64,000 nucleotides of DNA from Micromonospora pattaloongensis (GTDB lineage: Bacteria > Actinomycetota > Actinomycetes > Mycobacteriales > Micromonosporaceae): contig NZ_FNPH01000014.1 in assembly GCF_900107255.1 (NCBI RefSeq), positions 19,314 through 83,313 on the forward strand, in the 5' to 3' direction. The first letter of the stretch is position 1, and every line of letters starts with the position of its first letter. Both the position numbers and the translations under genes were made by a program. Positions 57,067 through 64,000 of this stretch are shown piece by piece. The notes under the pieces are model-generated. The model was not told where the DNA came from, did not search any database, and saw only the letters and a list, made by a program, of their open reading frames with translations.

Positions 57067-57930
57067 GTGACTCCGCCAAGCCGCGGCGACGGGGGCACTC
57101 CCGTCGCCACGGCGGTGGCTGAGACGGACCCGCGAAAGCCGGTCCGTTTCGACGCCGGGCTCGTTCCCGGCCTCGAAACGCTGCTGTTGTACGCGCTGTC
57201 CGCCCCCGAGCACCGGCCCCGGAGTACCAGCATCGACGACCTCCGGCTGGCCCCGGCGCCGCTGGTGCCCGAGGTGCGGCTGCTCATGGCCGAAGACGCG
57301 ATCGTCCTCTGGGCCCGGCTCGAAGCCGAGGCGGGACACGTGCTTCCGCCGCCGTACTGGGCGTCGGCGTGGACCGGCGGGCAGGGTCTCGCGCGCTACA
57401 TCCTCGATCACCCGGACACGGTGGCCGGTCGTCACGTCCTCGACGTCGCCTCCGGCTCCGGGCTCGTCGCCATCGCCGCGGCGATCGCCGGCGCCGCCCG
57501 GGTCACCGCCAACGACATCGACCCGTACTCGATCGCGGCAATCAACGCGAACGCCCACGCCAACGACGTCGACCTGACTCTGTCGTCGAGCGACCTGCTT
57601 GACGGCGACGGGGACGGTGCGGATGTGGTGCTGGCCGGCGACGCGCTCTACCACCCGTCCGTGGCGGCCCGGATGCTGCCGTTCCTCGCCCGCGTCGTGG
57701 CGACGGGCGTCCCGGTCCTCGTGGGCGATCCGGACCGGGGCCACCTGCCCCATGACTGGTTGGAGCGGGTGGCGAGCTACGAGGTGCCGGAGGGCAGCGC
57801 TCCGGAGGACGAGCAGCTTCAGCTGACAAGCGTGCTCGCCGCATCGACACCCGTGTCACCGGCGGCCTGGCCGCCGGTCTGCCCGCCGGACGACTGGTCC
57901 CACCGTTGGTGCAGGAGCGGATCCCCGTAA
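57067..57930 (+). CDS. SAM-dependent methyltransferase (methyltransferase-16-like)
   Basis: A 287-residue protein. VLDVASGSGLVAIAAAIAGA is the SAM motif I, TANDIDPYSIAAINANAHAN motif II, and VVLAGDALYHPSVAARML the post-II block, as in nicotinamide/lysine methyltransferase-like proteins. The N-terminal 60 residues are extra, and the last 30 (PVSPAAWPPVCPPDDWSH and onward) are Pro/Trp-rich and unlike the family, so a frameshift near the 3' end is possible. GTG 57067 lies 2 bases after the cspA stop, suggesting co-transcription with cspA. A hairpin follows directly. Confidence 0.75.
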   Translation: MTPPSRGDGGTPVATAVAETDPRKPVRFDAGLVPGLETLLLYALSAPEHRPRSTSIDDLRLAPAPLVPEVRLLMAEDAIVLWARLEAEAGHVLPPPYWASAWTGGQGLARYILDHPDTVAGRHVLDVASGSGLVAIAAAIAGAARVTANDIDPYSIAAINANAHANDVDLTLSSSDLLDGDGDGADVVLAGDALYHPSVAARMLPFLARVVATGVPVLVGDPDRGHLPHDWLERVASYEVPEGSAPEDEQLQLTSVLAASTPVSPAAWPPVCPPDDWSHRWCRSGSP

Positions 57931-57947
57931 CCGCCGTAGAACGGCGG
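57931..57947 (+). terminator. Hairpin immediately after the methyltransferase stop
   Basis: CCGCCGT, loop AGA, ACGGCGG: a perfect 7-bp stem starting at the base after TAA. Likely terminator for the cspA-methyltransferase unit. Confidence 0.6.
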
Positions 57948-58067
57948 CGGGTGCGGCACGCGGGTCCGACCGCCACGATCGGCAGGGAGGGTTGTTTCCC
58001 GACCCGTACCCCTTAGGACGTGTCGCCGCCGAGGCGGCAGGCGGCGGGCCGATTGGCGGCCGACCCG

Positions 58068-58562
58068 CTAAGCAGCGAGGTTCTTGACCATGATGTGCTC
58101 CCGACGGATGCCGTCGGGCATGAGGTCACCGAGCTCACCCGTGTCGTGGAAGCCGTTCCGCTGGTACAGCGCCCAGGCGTTCATGTTGCCCTCCACCACG
58201 GCCAGCCGCAGCGTCCGCGCGCCCACCTGCCGAGCCCACTGCTCGACCGCACGCAGGAGGTGGTCGCCCACGCCCCGGCCACGTCCCACCGGCGCCACGT
58301 ACATCGAAATCAGCTCGACGACGCACTCCTGGTCGGCGGGTACCCCGCTAGCCATCCCAACGGGCTGTCCGTCGAGCATCGCCACCACGTTGTACGAGCC
58401 GGGGATGGCCAGCCGACCGCGCCAGCGTTCCTCACGGTCGCCGTCGCCCTGCCAGTCCGCCAGCTGGGAACCGAAGGCGTACGCCGCCTCCGCCAGTGCA
58501 GCGAGCCGCAGTTCCCGCCAGACCCGCCAATCGCCCTCGGTGAGCACACGCATTTCGATCAC
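58068..58562 (-). CDS. GNAT family N-acetyltransferase
   Basis: A 164-residue acetyltransferase. ELISMYVAPVGRGRGVGDHLL (in parts) holds the acetyl-CoA loop GRGRGVG, and LRLAVVEGNMNAWALYQRNGF is the typical end. GTG 58562 or ATG 58553 could start it. Substrate unknown. It is the last intact gene before the integrase remnants. Confidence 0.85.
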   Translation of the reverse strand: MIEMRVLTEGDWRVWRELRLAALAEAAYAFGSQLADWQGDGDREERWRGRLAIPGSYNVVAMLDGQPVGMASGVPADQECVVELISMYVAPVGRGRGVGDHLLRAVEQWARQVGARTLRLAVVEGNMNAWALYQRNGFHDTGELGDLMPDGIRREHIMVKNLAA

Positions 58563-58609
58563 TCTTGAAGGCTGCCGCAGCTCTGGGGACCAGGCAATGC
58601 GTTTCCCGC

Positions 58610-58667
58610 TGGGCCATCGACCGGCCAGTAATCACGAGGTGTCGGTTCGATCCCGTCGCCCGATCCA
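58610..58667 (+). repeat. Degenerate inverted copy of att arm plus tRNA-Gly 3' end
   Basis: 58610-58631 (TGGGCCATC...GGCCAGTAA) resembles the arm motifs at 59157-59178 and 63337-63358 in inverse orientation. 58638-58667 (GGTTCGATCCCGTCGCCCG plus ATCCA) matches the tRNA-Gly 3' end of the two direct copies with one deleted base and two or three substitutions. The arm and core are closer than in the other copies, so an internal deletion is likely. Confidence 0.6.
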
Positions 58668-58706
58668 CCCGTTCCACATACCTGCCGCAGCGTTGCGTTT
58701 GCCCGC

Positions 58707-58943
58707 GTGGCGGCACCACGCGTTCACTTCCATGACCTGCGGCACGGGAACACCCTCGCCGCTGCCTTTGGCGGGAGCACTCGCGGGCTGATGCAACGAA
58801 TGGAGCACGCGAGCATGCGTGCGGCGTTGATCTACCAGCACGCGTCCAGCGAGCGGGACCGCGAGATCGCCTCTGCCATGGACCGGCGGATTGCCCGGCA
58901 GGCCCGGCGCACGGGTGGCAGAGCGGCTAACGGCCCACGATGG
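58707..58943 (+). pseudogene. C-terminal remnant of tyrosine integrase
   Basis: The frame reads VHFHDLRHGNTLAAAFGG, STRGLMQRMEHASMRAALI and YQHASSERDREIASAMDRR, the end of an actinobacterial site-specific integrase with the HxLRH box, a second His and the catalytic Tyr (in IYQHA). The usual HDLRHTGNT has lost a residue and MGHAS has become MEHAS. The N-terminal two-thirds, including the first catalytic Arg, is missing. It points toward the tRNA fragment at 59019, as expected for an int gene next to attP. Confidence 0.8.
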
Positions 58944-59018
58944 CCCGAGATCAGAGCCGGGGGGAGTGGTCGACCGGCGCAGGATCGGAGGATGAAGCCT
59001 CTGACCTGCCGGAGGCTG

Positions 59019-59062
59019 TGGAGCGGGCGACGGGAATCGAACCCGCACCGTCAGTTTGGAAG
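59019..59062 (-). repeat. tRNA-Gly(UCC) 3'-half fragment (att core, copy 1)
   Basis: On the minus strand this reads from CTTCCAA (anticodon loop with TCC) through the T-arm GGTTCGATTCCCG to CGCCCGCTCCA (acceptor, discriminator T and CCA). The 5' half is absent: the bases before CTTCCAA do not pair with ACTGA. This is a displaced att core. Identity with copy 2 continues to about 59098, and the arm motif is at 59157-59178. Confidence 0.85.
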
Positions 59063-59249
59063 AGCGTGCTCAAGCGGTCGTGATGCCCGAAACGCGTGTA
59101 GGCACCGGCAGGTCCGGTCGCGTCTCGTGGCCGCTCGTGCCCGCTGCGCGCCACGGTTACTGGCCCGCAGATGGCCCATGCCGGCGTTCGAGTTAAAAGA
59201 AGATCACGGATGGCTGGTCGTCTGGTGATCGCATGGTTCACTATCGCGC

Positions 59250-59885
59250 ATGACGTGGCGAAGGACCGGGCTGGTGTTGGCGGTCATCTTGGCGATGGTG
59301 GCCTTCGTCGGCTGGCGCTGGTGGCACAACCACCCGCCGTACGGCCCGGAAGCGCTGGCCATCAAGTCCTCACTTCAGATCGTCAGCCACGAGGAGGCTC
59401 AGGCCGCGCTCGGCGAGAAGGTAAATGCCCCGGTGTCCAACGGACGCGACCAGCTGGTGCTTGGGCGGGTTTCCTGGCAGACCCCGCCTAAGCCACTCGA
59501 TGGCGGATACTTCGCGATCTTTCTCATTGACAAGCGAACCAACCTCAAGGCGGGAGGCTTCAGCGCGTCGTCGCCGCGGCAGGAGGCCGTCGGCCTCGGG
59601 AGCGCCGGAGTCGAAAACAAAATCCCGGAGCGCTATCCCTGGCTACGGGGCGCAGGTGACGTCAAAGAGGGGAACGGCTGGTCGAGCTATGGATCCAGAC
59701 TGGCCGTGTCCGACGGGAACGCTTCGCCGCTAACGTTCGTCGCGCTCTTTCCGCATGTGGAGGGGGCGCTACGGGCGGCGGTCCACGTGCCCACCGCCCC
59801 GGTTGCGATTTCGGACCTGCTGTTGGCCCTGGTTTATATGGGGCCGGACGGGCAGGTGTACTGGGCGCAACGGCTCCAAGGGTAG
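59250..59885 (+). CDS. Membrane-anchored hypothetical protein
   Basis: A 211-residue protein. An N-terminal helix (GLVLAVILAMVAFVGWRWW) anchors an extracytoplasmic domain: LKSSLQIVSHEEAQAALG-like start, GYFAIFLIDKRTNLKAGGFS, and SDLLLALVYMGPDGQVYWAQR at the end. I do not recognise a family. ATG 59250. Codon use is less GC-biased than the core genome. It is the first cargo gene of the island remnant. The stretch 59886-60027 has only a short meaningless frame ending at 60031. Confidence 0.7.
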   Translation: MTWRRTGLVLAVILAMVAFVGWRWWHNHPPYGPEALAIKSSLQIVSHEEAQAALGEKVNAPVSNGRDQLVLGRVSWQTPPKPLDGGYFAIFLIDKRTNLKAGGFSASSPRQEAVGLGSAGVENKIPERYPWLRGAGDVKEGNGWSSYGSRLAVSDGNASPLTFVALFPHVEGALRAAVHVPTAPVAISDLLLALVYMGPDGQVYWAQRLQG

Positions 59886-60027
59886 ATAGCGGATCTCCTC
59901 CTCGGGCAGTCGTAGACCGTCCGGGGAAGCTGGTAGCCCTTGTGGTGCCCGGCGGGGTGATCCGCATCTCTGGAGGGTCGGGGTTCGGGGCGGCGCAGAT
60001 GACCGGTGACGGCGACGACAACGAGGT

Positions 60028-60510
60028 CTAGCGGGCGGGGCGCTCGTCCGAGTGCGGGCCTTCACGCAGGGCGTGAGCCAAGCGGTTGAGCACCTCGGAC
60101 ACTGTGAAATCCCAGCCCACCAGTCGAGGCCCGGTCCAGTTGATGCCTACCCGGTAATCCTCATCGGCGAGTTCCGGGAGCTCGTCGTTCCGCCACGCCT
60201 CCAGGGAGACGGAAACAGGACGGAGGTCGTTGCCCCAGATGTCAGCCGCTCGCTGAGCACGAGCCCGGGACGACCAGTACGGCATGGCTCGTGCGCCGCT
60301 GGAAGTCTTCGGAGCGGGACTTCCCTGAGCGTCACGCACGAACCAGACGGTTCGGTGACCAGCAACCTCACGAAAGAACGCCGCTGCCTGGCTACCGCTC
60401 TGAGTCACGAGCCGTGAGGCTGGCAGCAGAGATCCCCAGACTGTCAGCCACGACCACCGCTTTCCTGGCATGTTCTTGTCCCCTTCACCTTTCGGGTCCA
60501 GGTCAGCCAT
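60028..60510 (-). CDS. DUF2750 domain protein
   Basis: A 160-residue protein. AAAFFREVAGHRTVWFVRD, MPYWSSRARAQRAADIWG, VSVSLEAWRNDELPEL and VGINWTGPRLVGWDFTVSE match DUF2750, a family of unknown function sometimes linked to toxin immunity. The 50-residue N-terminus is charged then hydrophobic. ATG 60510 has GGAGG 4-5 bases upstream. Stands alone within the island. Confidence 0.8.
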   Translation of the reverse strand: MADLDPKGEGDKNMPGKRWSWLTVWGSLLPASRLVTQSGSQAAAFFREVAGHRTVWFVRDAQGSPAPKTSSGARAMPYWSSRARAQRAADIWGNDLRPVSVSLEAWRNDELPELADEDYRVGINWTGPRLVGWDFTVSEVLNRLAHALREGPHSDERPAR

Positions 60511-60656
60511 CAGACCTCCCTCCGAGTTCCTTCCAGCTGCGCTGGGGATACGACAAGGCGCCTCGCGGCGCAGCGGATCTGTCGATGAAGGAGACACTCG
60601 AAACGGGCTCCTGCCGAGGCTCGGCTCGCGTCCCCGTTTCATGGACCCTCCTGCAA

Positions 60657-60688
60657 GCGCTGGACCTGGAGTGGCCCAGGTCCAGCGC
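60657..60688 (-). terminator. Terminator hairpin after the GNAT gene
   Basis: A perfect 13-bp stem, GCGCTGGACCTGG (60657-60669) and CCAGGTCCAGCGC (60676-60688), loop AGTGGC, lying 8 bases past the stop of the acetyltransferase on the minus strand. Confidence 0.8.
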
Positions 60689-60696
60689 CCAGGTGA

Positions 60697-61629
60697 TCAT
60701 CGCCAGGTCATGTCGATCTGGCGCTCGAAGGTGACGTAGCCGGCCCGGGCGAAGGCTGCCGCCATCGGCGCGTTGCCGACGTCGGTGGCTGCCCGGATCC
60801 GCGGTACGTTCTGCGCGTCGAGCAGGCTCGTACCCATGGCCAGCACGTCGTGGATGTAGCCGTGCCCGCGATGCGCAGGCACCACTGCGAGGTAAGCGAT
60901 GATCGGGTTGTAGCCGTTGTGCGCGGGGATGACGAACCCGACTGGTTCTCCGTCCGGTAGCGTCGCGATCCGCCACCACTCGTGCGGGCTGGCGTAGCGC
61001 TCGAGTTCGTTGTGGTACTGCTCCTGAGCGGCCTGGCGGGCGGTCATGCGGGTCAGGTCGTCGCGACTGTGCGCGTCGAGGGTGCGGTCCAGCACGAGCG
61101 TCATCAGCTCGATGAGCTCGCCCGCGTTGCGAACCGGCCGGAAGACGAGCCGCCCGCTGAGCTCGGGGATGGGGGTGCCGGGTCGCCATTCCAGACGCAG
61201 CCGTTCGACGAGCAGGTTGGCTCCGACACGTTCGAGTGCGCCCATCCGGTCGTGGACGGCCTGACGCGTGTGTTGGTGGTTGCGCCAGTCCGCCGGAAGG
61301 AACCGACCGTACTCTGGGGGTGTCGCGCCGGCGGGGACCACGGCGGGCAGTGCGGCCTTCAGCAACCGCACGCCGTCGACGATGTCACCGTCGATGTCGA
61401 AGATGTCCATCAACAGCGCGTGCTCGTCCCCGGCGCGCGACCACCATCCGGCCCGGGCCACCACGCGATCACCGCGCAGCGCGAGCCAAAGCCATTCCGG
61501 GCGGCGGCGACCGGCCGCCAAGTCACTGCCGAGTTCGTCATTAAGGACGTACGGCAAACTGTTGAACAGGTCCAGCTCATCAGGCCCGGTGATCGGGCGC
61601 AGGGTCAGGTCATGCTGGTGCAAAGTCAA
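60697..61629 (-). CDS. GNAT family N-acetyltransferase (two-domain)
   Basis: A 310-residue protein. The C-terminal half has the GNAT signature: IIAYLAVVPAHRGHGYIHDVLA (acetyl-CoA loop) and IRAATDVGNAPMAAAFARAGY. The N-terminal 150 residues are a degenerate GNAT-like domain (DLFNSLPYVLNDELGSDL, PEWLWLALRGDRVVARAGWW). TTG 61629 is the start, with GGAGA 8-9 bases upstream. Likely small-molecule or amine acetylation; substrate unknown. A tiny open frame with a strong ribosome site lies just upstream. Confidence 0.82.
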   Translation of the reverse strand: MTLHQHDLTLRPITGPDELDLFNSLPYVLNDELGSDLAAGRRRPEWLWLALRGDRVVARAGWWSRAGDEHALLMDIFDIDGDIVDGVRLLKAALPAVVPAGATPPEYGRFLPADWRNHQHTRQAVHDRMGALERVGANLLVERLRLEWRPGTPIPELSGRLVFRPVRNAGELIELMTLVLDRTLDAHSRDDLTRMTARQAAQEQYHNELERYASPHEWWRIATLPDGEPVGFVIPAHNGYNPIIAYLAVVPAHRGHGYIHDVLAMGTSLLDAQNVPRIRAATDVGNAPMAAAFARAGYVTFERQIDMTWR

Positions 61630-61672
61630 GGCGATCTCCGTCTGGAGGCGCCCTGTCCGCTCCAGGATCAGC

Positions 61673-61720
61673 TCAGCTGGTCACCTGGGAGGACACGAGC
61701 GCGGTGTGCGTGGCGTACAT
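61673..61720 (-). other. 15-codon candidate leader peptide upstream of the GNAT gene
   Basis: ATG 61720 to TGA 61673 encodes MYATHTALVSSQVTS, with AAGGAGGG 6-7 bases upstream on the minus strand, a near-perfect ribosome site. It ends 43 bases before the GNAT start. A translated leader could control the gene. The ribosome site could also be fortuitous. Confidence 0.35.
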
Positions 61721-62104
61721 GGCTCAGCCCTCCTTCCTTGTCAGTCCGGTCGCCAGTTCTACCCAGTGCGTCCTATGCCCGCAACCCATTAACCAAACCA
61801 ACCAGACAAGCTGCGTGTCTCCGGAACGGCGTCCGTGCCGCCGCGACCGACCAGTACCGTGACCCGCACGGCCGCCGGCCACTAGCTCACGCTCATGCCG
61901 CTGGACCCTCGTCCACCAAGGTCAGCAGATGCACGGATCTGCCGCCGAGCGAGGGGCCTCCCGGCGAACCTTCATTGTCCGTACGCCCCGTCCTAGTGGT
62001 CCACCGCGGCTTTCGGATGCGGGGTCATGGCCGAGTGCACTGTGTGGGTCTGCCCGCGGCGGAATGTCTTGAATTCGGAGGCAACGGTTGAGGAAGCTCG
62101 GGGT
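61721..62104. other. Divergent intergenic region
   Basis: About 380 bases between the leader peptide of the GNAT gene and the hydrolase. An A/C-rich stretch (CAACCCATTAACCAAACC) lies near 61781-61800. No gene supported; promoters for both sides are expected here. Confidence 0.5.
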
Positions 62105-62797
62105 GTGCCTGAGCTCATGGACATCGTGGTCGGTGATCTGCACTTCTCACTGCGGGTATGGCAAGCCGTTGACGAGGACAAGACGCCCACCGTGCTGCTC
62201 CATGCGACCGGAAAGACCGCACGCGACTGGGACGTGATCGCCTCGGGCCTGTGTGCTGAGCGGACGGTGTACGCCGTCGACCTGCGGGGCCACGGCACTA
62301 GTGACTGGCCCGGCACGTACAGCGTTAATCTTTTCGCGAAAGACGTCATCGGTGTCTTGGACCAACTGGACACCGGCGCGGTGGACCTGGTCGGTCATTC
62401 CCTCGGCGGGCTGGTGGCCTGTGTGGTGGCGGCCTCCGAACGGCGGGGACACATCCGCAAACTCGTGCTTGAGGACATTGGTTTCCCGCACCCTCGACCG
62501 CCGGGACTTCCTGACCGTCCCGCGGGAGATCTGCCCTTCGACTGGCGGGTTGTGGAGCAGGTCCGGCCCGAGATCGACGAGCCGGATCCAGGCTGGGCCG
62601 GTATCGTCGCCCGGATCACCGCACCCACTCTGCTCATCGGTGGCGGAGCAGCGAGTGCGGTCCCCCAGGAGCACGTCGCCGAACTCGCCGATCGTTTGGC
62701 CGAGGCCCGGCTGACGACGATCGCGGCCGGCCACCTGGTGCACGAGACCGTTCCAGACGACTACCTCACTACCGTGATCGCATTCCTCGCCGAATGA
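62105..62797 (+). CDS. Alpha/beta hydrolase
   Basis: About 230 residues. LLHATGKTARDWD is the oxyanion loop, VDLVGHSLGGLVA the nucleophile elbow, and TIAAGHLVHETVP supplies the catalytic His; the acid is probably in the strand around IGGGAASAVP. GTG 62105 follows GAGGAAG by 6 bases; an upstream ATG at 62027 would add 26 Cys/Arg-containing residues that look non-native. Substrate unknown (esterase/lipase/lactonase type). Cargo of the island remnant. Confidence 0.82.
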   Translation: MPELMDIVVGDLHFSLRVWQAVDEDKTPTVLLHATGKTARDWDVIASGLCAERTVYAVDLRGHGTSDWPGTYSVNLFAKDVIGVLDQLDTGAVDLVGHSLGGLVACVVAASERRGHIRKLVLEDIGFPHPRPPGLPDRPAGDLPFDWRVVEQVRPEIDEPDPGWAGIVARITAPTLLIGGGAASAVPQEHVAELADRLAEARLTTIAAGHLVHETVPDDYLTTVIAFLAE

Positions 62798-63026
62798 TCG
62801 ACGCCCATCCGCATTGCCGCGATCCGCGCAGGCGTCGAGCGTCAGTTGGCGGGCGGCTGTCGCACATATCTGTGCGCACACAATTGCCGGTGGTGGAATC
62901 GTCATCGAAGGCGAATCCATCCTCGACCCGGGTGGGCTACTTGCTCTGAACCCCTGGTCTCACCCAACCCCGACGACCAGGGGAGTCGGAAGTTCTGCGT
63001 GGTGGGTGGGTGCTTGCTGCGGCGGG

Positions 63027-63107
63027 GAGATCCTGCTGTCGGCCTACGACCGCGAGCTCGCCCGTGCGATGGGCCGCCGCGTTAGAGAGGGCCGAGGCCG
63101 ACCGTGA
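63027..63107 (+). pseudogene. Integrase C-terminal relic (second copy)
   Basis: The frame ends EILLSAYDRELARAMGRRV followed by REGRGRP and TGA 63105, matching the end of tyrosine integrases after the catalytic Tyr (compare ERDREIASAMDRR at 58860). Only about 26 residues remain. It lies 92 bases before the second tRNA-Gly core, the expected int-to-attP distance. Confidence 0.6.
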
Positions 63108-63155
63108 ATGGCACGCGGATGGCAAGCAAGATCCAAGTGGGGGAGAACTGGAAAA

Positions 63156-63189
63156 GCCCAGGTCCCGCAATCATGCGGTTTACCTGGGC
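63156..63189 (+). terminator. Hairpin between integrase relic and att core
   Basis: GCCCAGGT (63156-63163) pairs with ACCTGGGC (63182-63189), with an inner CGCAATCATGCG stem. Preceded by A4; such hairpins commonly close int genes of integrative elements. Confidence 0.6.
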
Positions 63190-63198
63190 CTTCGTGGG

Positions 63199-63242
63199 TG
63201 GAGCGGGCGACGGGAATCGAACCCGCACCGTCAGTTTGGAAG
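63199..63242 (-). repeat. tRNA-Gly(UCC) 3'-half fragment (att core, copy 2)
   Basis: Identical over all 44 bases to copy 1 at 59019-59062 and again lacking the 5' tRNA half. Repeat identity extends to about 63276; the arm motif recurs at 63337-63358. Confidence 0.85.
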
Positions 63243-63336
63243 AGCGTGCTCAACCGGTCGTGATGCCCGAAACGCCTGTGGCCGGCGGTTGACAGGTTTG
63301 AGGCTCGTGCCCCCTCGCGACCGCTCAGCCCTCTGG

Positions 63337-63660
63337 CTACTGGCCCGTGGATGGCCCATCGGACTCAGCCTGGCGCTCGGCTTGCCAGAGGGCGTGTCCC
63401 TTCAGCAGGTATCCGGTCCAGTAGATCGCGAACAGGATCAGGAAGCACGTGAAGAACACTCCCGAGACAATGCTCGCGATAACGAGTGCTTCCCGGCCGT
63501 CGGCCAGTCCGTGGGCCGCGAAGCCAACGAGGCCCAAGACGAAGAAGATGACCATGTAGATGGGCAGTGTTGGGCTGTCGGCTGGGTGCGCGCGAGGCAG
63601 CCAGGGGGCGCGGGGGTCGTTGCTGATCACGCCGTGAGTATCGGGGACGCGCTCGGTCAA
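63337..63660 (-). CDS. Small two-helix membrane protein
   Basis: A 107-residue protein with two hydrophobic segments (LPIYMVIFFVLGLVGFAAHG and ALVIASIVSGVFFTCFLILFAIYW). Its last ten codons (ESDGPSTGQ and stop) are encoded by the att arm motif. TTG 63660 is the first start; a GTG at 63630 (ISNDPRAPW) is also possible. Function unknown. Confidence 0.6.
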   Translation of the reverse strand: MTERVPDTHGVISNDPRAPWLPRAHPADSPTLPIYMVIFFVLGLVGFAAHGLADGREALVIASIVSGVFFTCFLILFAIYWTGYLLKGHALWQAERQAESDGPSTGQ

Positions 63661-63906
63661 AGCCAGGGGATCGCTCCTGCTGCGACCCGCTCAACCACCG
63701 ACTACCGCACCGTCCGGACGGGCTTCCCCATCTCTGTCGAAGATCCCCCGCCCGGAGGGCAAACAGCTCTTACAGTCCGCCAGCGTGGCCGGCCGGCCCG
63801 GTTGATGCCGGCCGGAGGTCGCCAGCAGGCCGGGGCCGGGCCGGCGCGGCCCGCTTGCGGGCCGCCTTGATCTGATAGAGCGCAATTCGGCAATCTGTGG
63901 CCGGTG
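63661..63906. other. Intergenic stretch with GC-rich hairpin
   Basis: No supported gene. A near-perfect hairpin GCGGCCCGC TT GCGGGCCGC lies near 63848-63867, and nested GGCCGG palindromes precede it at about 63787-63835. Confidence 0.5.
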
Positions 63907-64000
63907 TGTCAACGACGGCTGAAAACGGACCCCTTCGCGACGGCCGAAAACGGACCCCCTCTGCTGGTTGAATCTTGCTAGTCGTTGGTCTTGGTGGCCG
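63907..64000. mobile_element. Probable IS21-family terminus (partial)
   Basis: TGTCAACGACGGCTGAAAAC at 63907, then two tandem copies of about 25 bp (GACGGCTGAAAACGGACCCC and GACGGCCGAAAACGGACCCC), at about 63914 and 63939. TG ends with multiple terminal repeats are typical of IS21 elements. The transposase would lie past the window's edge, so this is a tentative call. Confidence 0.5.

Larger units (their letters stand above)
59019..63242. mobile_element. Island remnant between two tRNA-Gly att cores
   Basis: Two 78-bp repeats, 59019-59096 and 63199-63276, differ at only two positions (G/C in each) and are spaced 4,180 bp apart in direct orientation. The interval holds four cargo genes and an integrase C-terminal relic at its right end beside the second core, with a terminator-like hairpin between. 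No replication or transfer genes remain, so it is a decayed integrative element. Confidence 0.7.

Noticed and set aside
59019..59062. Complete tRNA gene
   Set aside because: Only the 3' half from the anticodon loop onward is present; the preceding bases cannot form the D-arm, anticodon stem or 5' acceptor strand.
63702..63893. Minus-strand frames of 60-70 codons left of the IS-like end
   Set aside because: Composition follows GC-rich palindromes; no start context or conserved pattern.

Overview
The window is high-GC DNA with dense, often ATGA- or GTGA-overlapping genes, GTG/TTG starts and many leaderless -10 boxes. Gene content (class F sortase, mycothiol-linked nitroreductase family, IniB/IniA/IniC proteins, conservon-type roadblock and DUF742 proteins, DUF5130, DUF222) points to an actinobacterium, most likely Micromonosporaceae (Micromonospora-like). 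This assignment is by inspection only; no database search was run.

Layout. 1-14.9 kb: cobalamin genes (cobQ 3' end, cobB, then a cobC-cobT-cobA/cysG operon) interleaved with a P-loop kinase, an M48 protease, an M20 dipeptidase, an SOS-box DUF222 mini-gene just upstream of an ATP-dependent DNA ligase, SURF1 and a class A penicillin-binding protein. 14.9-19 kb: trehalose synthesis (otsA and an otsB-GH15 fusion), separated from the cob operon by a perfect 23-bp palindromic element. 19.4-39 kb: housekeeping genes (ettA, thioesterase, YbjN-like, truncated haemoglobin, MFS, MscS, HNH, sortase plus a candidate substrate, kynureninase, aminopeptidase N, Rv2466c-type nitroreductase, DUF1015, rpiB, PAP2 phosphatase).

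39-49.4 kb is the most interesting region: two divergent operons. Leftward: Hsp70-like ATPase, an IniR-like STAND/LuxR regulator, roadblock and DUF742 proteins, and a CBM2-like secreted protein. Rightward: an IniB-like repeat protein and two dynamin-like GTPases (IniA/IniC-like), with a strong hairpin between iniB and iniA. A small coupled operon ending in a PP2C-like protein converges on iniC. The combination suggests an envelope-stress or membrane-remodelling module with conservon parts attached.

51.1-64 kb is accessory and partly decayed. A truncated gene marks a left junction near 51.1 kb, followed by lower-GC XRE-TPR regulator and COG0212-like genes, several tiny genes, then core-like DEAD-box helicase and cold-shock genes (the latter with an attenuator-like leader). 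From 58.6 kb there are integrase remnants and duplicated 3' halves of a tRNA-Gly gene (two direct copies 4,180 bp apart and one degenerate inverted copy), bounding an island remnant that carries DUF2750, GNAT and alpha/beta-hydrolase genes. The window ends in what looks like an IS21-type terminus. No complete tRNA, rRNA or CRISPR array was seen.
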